A DNA stretch of 64,000 nucleotides from NCBI GenBank assembly GCA_022457065.1, contig JAJGBQ010000006.1, forward strand, positions 2,294,001-2,358,000, written 5' to 3'. The stretch comes from Curvularia sp. ZM96. Lineage: Eukaryota; Ascomycota; Dothideomycetes; Pleosporales; Pleosporaceae. The position numbers and the translations under genes were made by a program. Below, piece by piece: positions 23,844 to 33,570 of this stretch; within the stretch, counting starts at the first letter, position 1, and each line of letters starts with the position of its first letter. The notes beneath the pieces are model-generated. The model made no database searches. It was given only the letters and a program-made list of their open reading frames with translations, and was not told the origin of the DNA.

Positions 23844-24164
23844 ATTAATCGATAGAATAGTAGTATAGCGATTATATGTAAAAGCAGATAGATTAGATCT
23901 TGAGTAATATAGGAGGTACTGCATTAGCTAAACTGTTGCACGCACTGACCACTTACACTAAGCGAGTGTTGGGGGTTAGCAGCTAGCGCGCAACAAGTTT
24001 TCTGTAGTCATTAACGAACTTGCACCACAGAACGTTATGATTACCTGCGCCGGCTTGGTAAATGGTAGCATCGTAGCCGAAACGAGCCGCTGTTAGCCTA
24101 TAAGGAAACTAACCTTGATCGCCTATTCCCTATCCCTCTCGTCTTATGGATCTGGCCTTGGAAG
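23844..24164. other. Transition from AT-rich block to normal-composition DNA; upstream region of the F-box gene
   Basis: Composition changes within about 100 bases after the hAT right end. From about 23,930 the sequence is normal and single-copy looking. The 5' region of the F-box gene must lie here; no TATA box or other site stands out. Confidence 0.6.
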
Positions 24165-25544
24165 ATGTCCCAAATAGCAACTCTTACCCAAGAGCTCCTG
24201 CTGTACATGGCCGGCAACCTCGAGAAAGAAGATGTCATCAACCTGTCGACTACATGCAAGTACCTCCACTCTGTCCTAGAGCCTGAGATATACCGGACGA
24301 TTAGCTGGACGTGGCACCACTCAAAGAAAACAGTTTCAAAGCCTATACACACGCTGCTTCGCAATCTTCTGCACAGGCCAAAGAGGGCATCTTGGGTAAA
24401 GAAGGTCAGCTTCCAAGAAATTGGGTACGGCCAAAAACCCTTGCTCGGCAGAGAGCAGCTGTCTGATGAGGAGATGCGCTCAATTCAGCGTTTGCTTGAG
24501 AGCGCTCAAATTCCTGACACTGAGGAGTGGATTAGCGATGTCCGAGATGGAAGCGTAGAGGCTGCGCTTGCTTTGATCCTCATGCAGCTCCACAATCTGA
24601 GGTCGCTGACCATTGATCTGTTCCTGCGCCACGACGACGATCTGGCCTATACCACGCCAGATAGAAGCTACATCGGCCAAGCCTTGCAGCACGCCATATC
24701 GGCACCTGTATCTGCCTCTATAGCAAGGCTGACTTCCTTGGAGCAGCTCGAGTGGCCGTCGGCAAAGTTCCCCGGACCTATGTGTTTCCTGCGGCCTATA
24801 GACGTATTTTACGTCCTACCGCTTTTCGGCTTACCAGCCCTCAAGAGATTCTCTGTCAAGGTCGATCAGCGGCCTTCAGGCATCGCCCCGCATTACCTCA
24901 AACCAGATATGACGCCGTTAGCCGAGCATCTTACAACATTGCGACTGCGCTTCTCCTCAGTTTCTTTCACCGCACTCGAAGGCATGCTGTCGTCAGCCCC
25001 ATTCCTTGCGGTACTTGACATCGAGTGTAGCCGGGACATGACAAGCTTGGAAGCCGGCGATTCGTGGGCTTTCGACGGCGAGGCTCTTCGGAACGCCCTC
25101 CACCGCTGCAGTAGTACTCTCGAATCACTAAGGATTGTCTGCTCTATCGACGATCCGTTACTAGATATTGAAATATCCGAGTTTTTTGTATCGCCTTTGG
25201 GCTCGCTGTGTCAACTGCACAGCCTAAGTACTGTCGAGATGTGTCTACCCTTGCTACTTGGCACTAGCGACCCTACTGCCCAGGCTCTCCGGGATGCTAT
25301 GCCCCCATCCCTGGAGAGCATAATCATTAGAGAGGATGGATACAATATCATCGAGGCTACTAGGCTCCGGGACGTGGTGAGCGCGTTGGCAATGGAGAAG
25401 CCCTCGAACTCACCACGACTAAGGCATGTCGGGCTGTGCATAGACTTCGGAAACTGGGACGAAGCGAACATCCGTTATATTGAAGATGCGTATCAAGACT
25501 CGAGGCTCGAATTTTGTATGCAAGATACCGCAGAGGCCTCCTAA
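24165..25544 (+). CDS. F-box domain protein
   Basis: Single-exon frame of 459 residues. Residues about 4-48 form an F-box: LTQELLLYMAGNLEKEDVIN, then LSTTCKYLHSVLEPEIYRTI, with the LP..LL..I...L....L..L...C..L pattern and the terminal P.LYR motif. In SCF ubiquitin ligases this segment binds Skp1 while the rest recruits the substrate. The remaining 400 residues are leucine-rich with repeated LTSLEQL and LESLRIV units typical of fungal F-box proteins, suggesting a degenerate LRR solenoid; no named C-terminal domain is recognised. The ATG follows normal-composition DNA and no splice signals are needed. It is the first intact gene after the RIP block, only about 330 bp from the hAT end. The substrate is unknown. 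Confidence 0.85.
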   Translation: MSQIATLTQELLLYMAGNLEKEDVINLSTTCKYLHSVLEPEIYRTISWTWHHSKKTVSKPIHTLLRNLLHRPKRASWVKKVSFQEIGYGQKPLLGREQLSDEEMRSIQRLLESAQIPDTEEWISDVRDGSVEAALALILMQLHNLRSLTIDLFLRHDDDLAYTTPDRSYIGQALQHAISAPVSASIARLTSLEQLEWPSAKFPGPMCFLRPIDVFYVLPLFGLPALKRFSVKVDQRPSGIAPHYLKPDMTPLAEHLTTLRLRFSSVSFTALEGMLSSAPFLAVLDIECSRDMTSLEAGDSWAFDGEALRNALHRCSSTLESLRIVCSIDDPLLDIEISEFFVSPLGSLCQLHSLSTVEMCLPLLLGTSDPTAQALRDAMPPSLESIIIREDGYNIIEATRLRDVVSALAMEKPSNSPRLRHVGLCIDFGNWDEANIRYIEDAYQDSRLEFCMQDTAEAS

Positions 25545-25959
25545 CGTGCATTGCGTACAGCCGAGAAACTCGCCTCACGGAGAGAGATTTGCTGCCTGAC
25601 CTCCTGATTCCTTTACCCGCGGTCTTATCGAGCTGTACGTAATATACTACTCCTCTTTAGACACTGTTTCTTTTCTCAATAGTATATAATATAAGAATTA
25701 CAGCTATTCTTGTTCTACTATTTGTCGTCTGATACACAGCGTTTACGCCCTCTCATCTTCTTTATCTCGGCAGCACTATGGTAATTGAGATGCGTTTGAA
25801 GATCGGGCTGGTAAAGCAAAAGAGTCATAGTTAAAGCACACTACCCCACATGTTAAACACATCTAGCAACGTAAAACCCCCTTCCGCGAGGATCTCTGTA
25901 ATTATTACACTATGACAAGAGTGATATATACAAGCGGTGTAATCTAGTAAGCTCACAGA
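25545..25959. other. Intergenic, no gene seen
   Basis: Moderately AT-rich 3' flank of the F-box gene. No supported frame, RNA gene or repeat. Confidence 0.5.
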
Positions 25960-27850
25960 GCATATAGGCTATAATAAGAGATAAGTCACATATTTTATAT
26001 ACCTCGTTATGCGGTGTAGTTCTACACTATAGCGTTGCTTTAAGGAATCTGTAAATAGTACAAACCACTGTAACTCACCTAGACTAACTCTAGCATCAAT
26101 GAGAAGTTCAAACCAGCTGCGGCGACAAATCAAATGGCGTGTTAATGCTCCAAGGCTTGAAACAGCCTGGTAGTGAGCAGCAGGCTGTATATAGATTCGC
26201 AGTGGATTAGCAGCGCTAGTAATACACATAGTTTGAGAGCTGTTCAGGCCTAAGAGCGGATTTAGTTAATAACCACTTCCAGGCCCAGCGAAATCTCTCA
26301 TATAATACTAGACCACAATTTTCAGTTTTCTTGACGCTCCAAAGAAGCACAAAAAGCCTTACCGCGGTACTTAGCTCTCACACGTTATACTACATAGCAA
26401 AGTTACCCTTATGTGTATGACAAGGAGTAGCAGTGCTACCGTTTCTAAGCCTTCAAGTTCTTCAAAAAACGTAAGCATTAGCTCTTCTACCAAGCAACTG
26501 CTGTCTAGATTCCTAACTCTTGTGATATTTGGAGGTACTTCTAGATACCCATTCTTATCAGGAACTAGGTACAAAGTCTTATTAGCGATGTTAAGAGCAA
26601 GTTTCCCCATACTTAGCCAGCCATTGTAACGGCAGACTACCGGAACCGACCTAGTCGTAGAGATGAGTGCAGGACTACAGCCTAAGAGTAAACGCTCGTA
26701 CCTGCCGCAGATGCGAGCAGCCAGAGCGACAAAGAAAAATAATGGGCTTACAGCAATTGATAGTCAAACGTAATGAAAAAGACATAAAGCTAGAGGTTTA
26801 TCTAGCGAGTCCTATACTTTTAGTCTCTATACGTCTTTTGTCTCGTTAAAGGGATTTACAAGATCGCATCCCTCGCGACTAAGTAGAAGTTTAACATCAC
26901 TTGCTAGCGGCAAAACAAAGTTGATAGTAGTCACCTAGTTACCCGCTTTACTAGGTAGGATATCGCTGCCAAAATCACTACCATTTATGTCACTATGATC
27001 TCCTTCGTCTGCGGCACTAGGTGCCTGCAGCCGAACATGGACACAAGATGCTAACAATATCTACAGCACATACTATAAGCTACACGAGTCTCTCGGTGTG
27101 CATCAAAAGAATAAACAAAGCAGACCATGTTTCTCATGTATCTTTGCCAGCTTGAATGAGCTAAATATGTCAGCACAGCTGCGCACCTATGGTCTCACGC
27201 AGACAAACCTTCGAAAGCACAGCGCAACATCACCTCATCTCATCCACGATATGATCCTCGACAATACAAACAGAGCTACTTAGATAGTAACATCAATAAA
27301 TATAAAGAAAAAATCAACACATGTTTACTACGCTAACATTCGGTGATGCTACTTGGTGAGAAACATCTAGAGACTGCACAAAGAAATAACTCAGCTATAT
27401 CTGCTAAGAGACAGGGGGAGTCTCCTTAGTATAGTATCCTAAGGTATCGCTAGCTCTATTACCTAGAACCAAGGTTGCGGCTTCACCGGTATTATCTTAC
27501 ATATATTAGCGAACCTTGCTCTTACTCTACTTCCACGTTCTTACCCATCTTTTCAGGTATCACGTAAACCGTCGTCTCTCTAAGCTTATCTTAGATAGAA
27601 TGCGGGGCACTTCTACGTATATTTATTGCAAGTTCCTCTAATAACAACCTCTCTCTGATGTAGCTCAAAGTCTGACAGCTCTACATAATCCAGTCCAAGT
27701 ATCGTTTGAAGGCTTCCTTACTTTGTCAGTCTCATGCGCCTTCATAGATTCATGCATGTATAACTTTGATATCCTATCTGCGTATACCTAGATTAAGTAC
27801 CGGTGAAATCTCTGGTCAAGCGCATGTTGTGGGCTGATACTGACATGGAA
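25960..27850 (-). mobile_element. Ty1/copia retrotransposon relic, minus strand, heavily decayed
   Basis: Minus-strand translation gives copia-like pieces in the right order. About 27,560-27,800 resembles an integrase core, with ADRISKLYMHESMKAHETDK (family D..SR..WVYFMK.KSE) and AINIRRSAPHS (family GI..RSAPHTPEQNG). About 26,370-26,610 resembles a reverse transcriptase, with YLEVPPNI, LVEELMLTFFEELEGLETV and VIHKG (family YMELPPGF, LLW...L...LEELGLE.V). About 25,990-26,100 contains LGELQWF, the copia LGEL.WFLGI motif. Frames break repeatedly. Composition is far less TA-saturated than the left block, so decay here seems mutational and not mainly RIP. No LTR pair was found. Confidence 0.5.
26625..26660 (+). 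mobile_element. Possible LTR start related to the solo LTR at 10035
   Basis: It begins TGTAACGGCA, identical to the first ten bases of the 10035 LTR. With one gap it stays similar for about 33 bases, and most differences are C/T or G/A, in the direction expected if this is the un-mutated form. No matching right end (TGCCGTTACA) follows, so this would be a fragment. It lies within the copia relic. Confidence 0.35.
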
Positions 27851-28380
27851 AGTATCGGGGATATTACGGCGCTATAGCCCCGTCCCCATTTTATATAGTT
27901 GTTGAACAGTCGCACCATAAAAGCTTCTTGAGTAGGGAGATCATTATTACGGTTAGCTGGTGAGATACGAAATGCTGCATGACTCATTACAAAGTGCGTG
28001 CGACATCGCAGGATAGATCTTCATACGTACTTGGTTGATGCGTATCCTGAATTGACGGTATTGCCCATTTGCACATGCATGCTGTTGAACTTTAATGTAT
28101 CTTAACCACCTGTCGCGCAGAGCGCCACGCCATCGAGGCACTCATCGCTAACAATAGCGTTGCCGCACTAAGCTTTCAACATCTAGCCATCTGACAGGGA
28201 GTAGGTAGATTCCTGGCTAGCCGCACATAGTAACATATGTATACTATCCGTTACCTAGTATATATGCCTGCGCTATATAAGTAATAGAAGTAACTACTAG
28301 TGCGTGGCCGATCCGCATTTTTATCCAAGAATCTACCAGGACTTGCCTCATTCTACGATCCTCTCAGTGCAGAGAAAACC
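27851..28380. other. Upstream region of the isochorismatase-like gene
   Basis: No gene seen. A TATA-like TATATAA lies at 28274-28280, about 100 bases before the chosen ATG at 28381, and is a plausible core promoter. Confidence 0.45.
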
Positions 28381-29493
28381 ATGAAACTCACTCCGCTAAT
28401 GGTAACTGCAGCGACAACGCTGCCTTTTGTATCGTCCACCATTATCACAGCGTATCAAAACATCACGCTCCCAACAACCAACACTACGCTCCTTGGGAAC
28501 CTTTACAATCACTGGATCTACCTTGGAAATGATACATATGATCTCACGCGGTCCATGATCACACCCATAACAAAACCCGTCGCTATTCCCATGACAGGAT
28601 CCCGGAAACACGCTATTGTTGAGCCGTCACGCTCCGCACTCGTTATAATCGATATGCAGAACTTCTTTCTCCACCCAGAGCTCACTCCTAGCGCGGAAGG
28701 CGGACGGAAAGCAGTGGAACCTACTCTTAAAATGATTGACGCTTTTCGTAAAAACGGTATGCCTGTGCTCTGGACGAACTGGGGACTTGACAATAGGGAT
28801 CTTCAGAATCTGCCTCCCGCGGACATTGTGGGGTTTTCGCGAACTGGGAACAGTCCCACAAGTAAGTATGCTAGAGCTGTGGGCGTCGTACGGTATCACT
28901 AAGTCATGCAGATTCGTTTGGCAGCGATATGGGGACATTGGATGACGGTACTGAGTTAGGTCAAACGTTGATGCGGGGCTCTTGGAACGCAAGGCCGTAT
29001 GGGCCATTGTACGATGCGCAAATCCAAGGTGTTCAGAACGGGACTGACCATTATTTCAACAAAAGTAAGCTTCTCAGGGCGTAGTGATTACATGCGCTAA
29101 TGGAAGGTCAGACCGTGTGAGCGGCATGTGGGGTGCGCAGACACCGCTTGGTCTTTGGTTGGAAGAAAACCAGATCACTACTCTGTTCTTTGGAGGTGTG
29201 AACTCGGACCAGTGCGTGGTATGTAAGTCTTCTCTGAACATACATAGCGGAAGCTAACTTTGGTTGTAGTATGGCACACTCCTAGATGCATATTTCAAGG
29301 TTTGTAGATGATATCAAGAGGTTGTCACATAACAGGAGACTAATTATCTAGGGATACGACACGGTATTTGTTGACGATCTTTCAGCAACAATAAGCCCAG
29401 AATAGTGAGTGTTTCGTGCCTTTTGCTAAGATTACATGTTGACGCTATATCAGTGCTGCTCAAATGGTTAGGTACAACTCAGACAGTAGGTAG
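28381..29493 (+). CDS. Isochorismatase-like cysteine hydrolase with N-terminal signal peptide
   Basis: Six exons: 28381-28861, 28912-29064, 29112-29218, 29270-29299, 29352-29404, 29454-29493, giving 287 residues. All introns have GT...AG ends and keep frame. The isochorismatase fold is shown by ALVIIDMQNFFL (catalytic Asp), VLWTNWGLDN and GGVNSDQCV (nucleophilic Cys), followed by LLDAYFKGYDTVFVDDLSAT. Such enzymes hydrolyse C-N or vinyl-ether bonds (nicotinamidase, N-carbamoylsarcosine amidase, isochorismatase types). The N-terminus MKLTPLMVTAATTLPFVSS has a short basic start and hydrophobic core, so it is probably secreted; N-glycosylation sequons (NIT, NTT, NDT) follow. The ATG at 28381 was chosen because it starts this signal and the upstream frame has no better ATG. 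It converges on the nitrilase gene. The substrate cannot be told. Confidence 0.82.
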
Positions 29494-29804
29494 AGTCCGG
29501 GTACTACTACATATACGCGTCTACTAACATTTACAAGTCATTGGTTTTATATCTAACTCTTCTTTGATCATACCCGCACTTGTCTAAGCCCAATCACGCT
29601 CTTACGGTGTAGCCGCGGGTCATTGTCGGATCTAACTGAGTAGTTGAAAAACGCACTACATTCATCCGCATGCAGTAGAAAATGTCGTTGAGGATATTTG
29701 TTCTTCTTGCAGACACATCGTTTGGGCTCACTAGTTGATAGTGCGGACTTGGAGGCTAGATAACATCTTATTGTCTGGAAATCTAAGATGATAGCGTAAA
29801 CTGA
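29494..29804. other. Convergent 3' spacer
   Basis: About 310 bases between the stop codons of the isochorismatase-like gene and the nitrilase gene. Nothing else seen. Confidence 0.6.
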
Positions 29805-30906
29805 TTACGATCGAACATGTTTCTTGACAACATCATCAACTCCTAGCCAAAGTAGATCTGGTCGGCTATAGTGCCCGCATATGTCCACGAAGCTCTTTGC
29901 CATAAGTATATCATCGAGATCAATATCAGCATACAAAATCCCTTCTGTACAATCATCCATATCCTCTGTAAGTTGGATACCATCAGGCCCGAATATAGCA
30001 GATGTTCCTCCTCCTGGCTTGTCGAAGAGCATGCCGTTAGAGGTATTCATTCTTGCAATTCCCTTCTCAGTAATGAGCGAAGTAGCATGAAGAACAAAAG
30101 CCTGGGCTTCGATGGCATACGTTCTGGAGAGCGTGCGAGCACCTTGGGAATAAATTAGCAAGAGTCAGCCTCACAAATCGTTTGAGCAAGGATCTAGGAC
30201 CTACCGTCTCTAGTCATGGACCATAACTCGCGACCCTGATACGGGCGCAATGGAGGCCATGCCGCCACATGTATCTGCTCTTGTTGGCTACACATGTAGT
30301 ATTTCAGAAGTGGTTGAACGTGTTCCCAGCATGCTAGAGCGCCGACACGGCCGATTGAAGTGTCAACAACACCAGACAAAGTTTCCCCTGAGGCATCTCC
30401 GAAGATAGTCCTTTCCATATGTGTAGGCTTCATTTTCCGACGATGCGACAAAATACGGCCATCCTGTTTTCCGTCGATAACTGCTTGGGAGATGTAAAGC
30501 GAATCGCCGAGTCTCTCTGAAAATCCAAGTACTACCACCAAGCCGTGTTGTGCGGCTGCATGACAGATACGTTCCATCTCTGGCGAACTCACGCAGAGAG
30601 AGTTCTTTATGTATTCTTTGGTCATCTCAACATCAACAGGCCTTGCCCTTTCGACGGGTCAGTTCTAGTATGCTAGTTAGCGATTGAGAAAGGACCTCAC
30701 CAGATCCATCCTGGGTATCCAGCAATCCAGCATTCTGGGAAGGCAACTATTTGCGCACCCTCCGAAGCAGCTTCTGCGATTAATGAGCATGTTTTTTCCA
30801 CCGAAGCTTGCAAATCCAGCCACTCAGGCTCCGCTTGGGTAACGGCGACGCGTAGGCGAGTAGGTACAGTATCGAATTTGGTTGCAGATTCTGAAGTAAC
30901 TGTCAT
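29805..30906 (-). CDS. Nitrilase (carbon-nitrogen hydrolase family)
   Basis: Three exons on the minus strand: 30906-30701, 30641-30205, 30142-29805, giving 326 residues. An alternative acceptor six bases upstream of exon 2 also keeps frame. The catalytic triad is visible: Glu in IVAFPECWIAGYPGWIW, Lys in HRRKMKPTHMER, and Cys in GALACWEHVQPLLKYY. CWEHVQPLLKYY is the form found in true nitrilases (EC 3.5.5.1) and cyanide hydratase relatives, which convert R-CN to acid plus ammonia or to amide. Length is near the family norm of 300-370, with a short C-terminal tail. No signal peptide, so cytosolic. A GATAAG site on the minus strand lies at 31055-31060, about 150 bases upstream. Neighbouring amidase and hydrolase genes fit a nitrogen-release role. 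Confidence 0.9.
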
Positions 30907-31459
30907 TTTGCGGTTGAAGACGTAGGTTTACTGGGAGATTTTGAAAAGAGTTTTCCGTAATTGATCGCTGGTGAGCGATTTCAAATACTGAATAAGAGGA
31001 GGGGTTGCGGAATTGTTCCGCATTTCATACTATGCAGTTCCTCCATGACGACTACTTATCATTTAACCAAGATATTGATAGACTCTCGTAGAGTCTAGTT
31101 CGGGCAATGACTAAGGTAGTAGATCAATGGCGTACGTATGAAGCAGGCAGTTAGACTTTCAAAGTGGAGGTTAGACTTTCACAATGGAGACTAGTAGTAA
31201 AATGCCAATCCGGAAGTATCCCGCCTAAGTCATCCTCTCATAGTAAGCAACGACCGAAGCTGTCTCAAAACTCAAATCTGCATCTCTGTATCACAAAAGT
31301 CATACATTGTAAATATTTCAGTCTTCAGCATCAATTAGAGGAGCGCAGTGGCATGCCTAACGCTCGAAACTCAAGTACGAGTTTACAAGAGCTAAGGGCA
31401 TCACTCAGACGCTCGAGAGACGGCTGCATATCTGTTTCGTAAGAACAAAAAGAAATTCA
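30907..31459. other. Upstream region of the nitrilase gene
   Basis: No gene supported. It contains CTTATC at 31055-31060 (GATAAG towards the nitrilase), a potential AreA/NIT2-type GATA-factor site, and a short direct repeat (TTAGACTTTCA near 31,151 and 31,169). Confidence 0.45.
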
Positions 31460-32560
31460 GGAATTACCACCCACAAACGCTAACGTCGCAGTCGATTCTG
31501 GCTGAGATTCAGCTCTCTTGCGGCAGATGGAAAGTAGCGGAAAAGATGGAACGAAGAGGCGTCAAATTAGAAGAAAAGAGAGCACATGATGACATTGACC
31601 ATCTAGGTTTCTGCTCCAATAAGATGATGCTAACGAGCATTCTTCGAGGAAGTGGCAAATTTGACGACGCGCGCACACTGGGCCTTCAGGTGCTTTGAAC
31701 AGCTGAACAAGTTCGAAAACGAGGACGAGAAAGATGACTTCAGTGACCAGGAACGAAGGAAGGATGGGGCACCAGAAGCCGACTTGTCAGACCAAGAGTT
31801 ACTTTGTCAGAAGAATAAACTGGCTTTCCTAGGCTTTACAGCCTTCTCGCGTCCTGTAAGCCTATCCAAAGAGAACCAGAGAATCTCCGACTAGGCCTGT
31901 AAAAGCCAATTGCGGATGCATAACCGATTGAGATTCACCCTTCCATTATCCAAACTGTTCATTGTCTTGCGCTCCATAAACAGGTATAGGATGATGCTAA
32001 TATCAAATTCGCTAGCGGCATTCTCAATATGGTTCACGAAATACGTTTTGTTATGCTCAAAGAGGACCACTTTCTCACGGTTAATGTGCAGTACTGATCT
32101 TGTCGTCAATTACCGGCTTCATGAGAGATTGAAGGAAACCTCTAGACCTCATTCGAGCTGTGAGGACCAAGTGGGAGATCTGGTGAAGACTCCTCCCACT
32201 CCTGGCAAAGGCATTATGGGCTTCGAAGCGCGCTCCAATCTCGCCTCATGCCATTTCAAGTTAGGCAATTGTAAGAAGGCAGAAGAGATCTAGCGAAAGA
32301 TATATGACGAAGGGAAGAGACTTGAAGAACCCATCGAACACGGAGAGCATCTGGCGGCCAGCACGTTTAACCTCGCTTTGACAGTGTATCGCACTTCTCA
32401 AAACTCGCAGGGTCGACTTACAGAAGCTTGCGGTCTGTTGAAAGAGGCATACGACTGTGCACGAGTTTTTTTTATGAGAAAGACTATCCGCAAACCGTGG
32501 AACTTTACATAACTTTGTGTGATTGGCAGAGCAAAGAGGAAAAGCAGAAGATAGGGCACT
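31460..32560 (+). pseudogene. Broken TPR-repeat protein gene
   Basis: Plus-strand pieces look like tetratricopeptide repeats of the kinesin-light-chain type. About 31,465-31,690 reads HPQTLTSQSILAEIQLSCGR, then WKVAEKMERR. About 32,215-32,480 reads ARSNLASCHFKLGNCKKAEE, then a TAG stop, then STFNLALTVYR and LLKEAYDCA. Several in-frame stops and frame changes separate them, and no splice pattern restores a frame. Such repeats usually sit at the C-terminus of fungal NACHT or NLR-like proteins; no N-terminal domain is visible here. It lies inside the catabolic gene neighbourhood, between the nitrilase and the regulator gene. Confidence 0.55.
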
Positions 32561-33570
32561 TACACACCGAGCTGCTCTAAGACTCGATATGTTCGACACG
32601 GCCTCTAGGAGGATAGGTAGAATGGCGAGTTCGTGCATTCGCGGGTGATGCGCGTTCAATGTTTCTAGGCTTACAATACCTTTTCCGCTATGTTGTGTTC
32701 CTGCTCACTAACCTTGCACGAAGCCGTATTGATCTCAACATCTAAAGCAACAATCATATGATACATTGTTTTGCGGACTTTATGGCACCTTGTGGCATAG
32801 CAGTATTTGTACCAGATCGCAGTTCTAATACACCTTAGCTTGAGCTTCCGTTGTATATTTATGTTTATGTTGTCATTTAATCCAACAAAATCCAGACTCT
32901 CGGTAGCGTTTGTTCTCTCAGGATATGTATCTAGAGCTTGTTGAAACCACTGCCTCGCCCTTACCTCAAGACAAACTCATATTAAAGCAGAAAGCTTCAA
33001 GGCCTCAGTTTATGGGTTGAACAAACGTGCCCCCAGCCTCAAATTACGGAGCGGTTGCTCCAAACCGGAGAGTTTGTATTTAGCAGTACCACATTTATCA
33101 TTGGCAAGCCAACAAACGTGTCGCCAGAAGCCCAACGAACGGAACCCCGCCCGAGCGACACAACGGTATCGTCCAGAAATGGGCGACTCATGTACCGACT
33201 GACTGGGTATATAAGGCCTTGTTGGTAGCTATGCTGGTATTCTATACTGTGTAGGTAGCTCTCACCATATGAGTTCTCGCGCCTGCTGCTACCCGGTATG
33301 GAAAGAAATGCGCTATCAGGGTTGCTCTGTGGATTTGAACATGGGAGGGAAAAATTGTTAAGAGACTGTAAGAGTAGTGACCAAGGAGATAAACATGGCG
33401 TGCATGTCAGATATATATTGGATATATTGGATGATAAGCAAGACTGCTGTAGGTTAATCAATCATTAGCTGTCATCAGTGAATAGCCTGTTCAGTCACTC
33501 ATTTTGCGACCCTGTGAGCACTCTGAAGTTCAATATTTTGTGCACTAACTCCTTGCACAGACTAAAACAT
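32561..33570. other. Intergenic, no gene seen
   Basis: The 3' side of the transcription-factor gene. Short frames on both strands show no domain or codon pattern. Confidence 0.5.
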
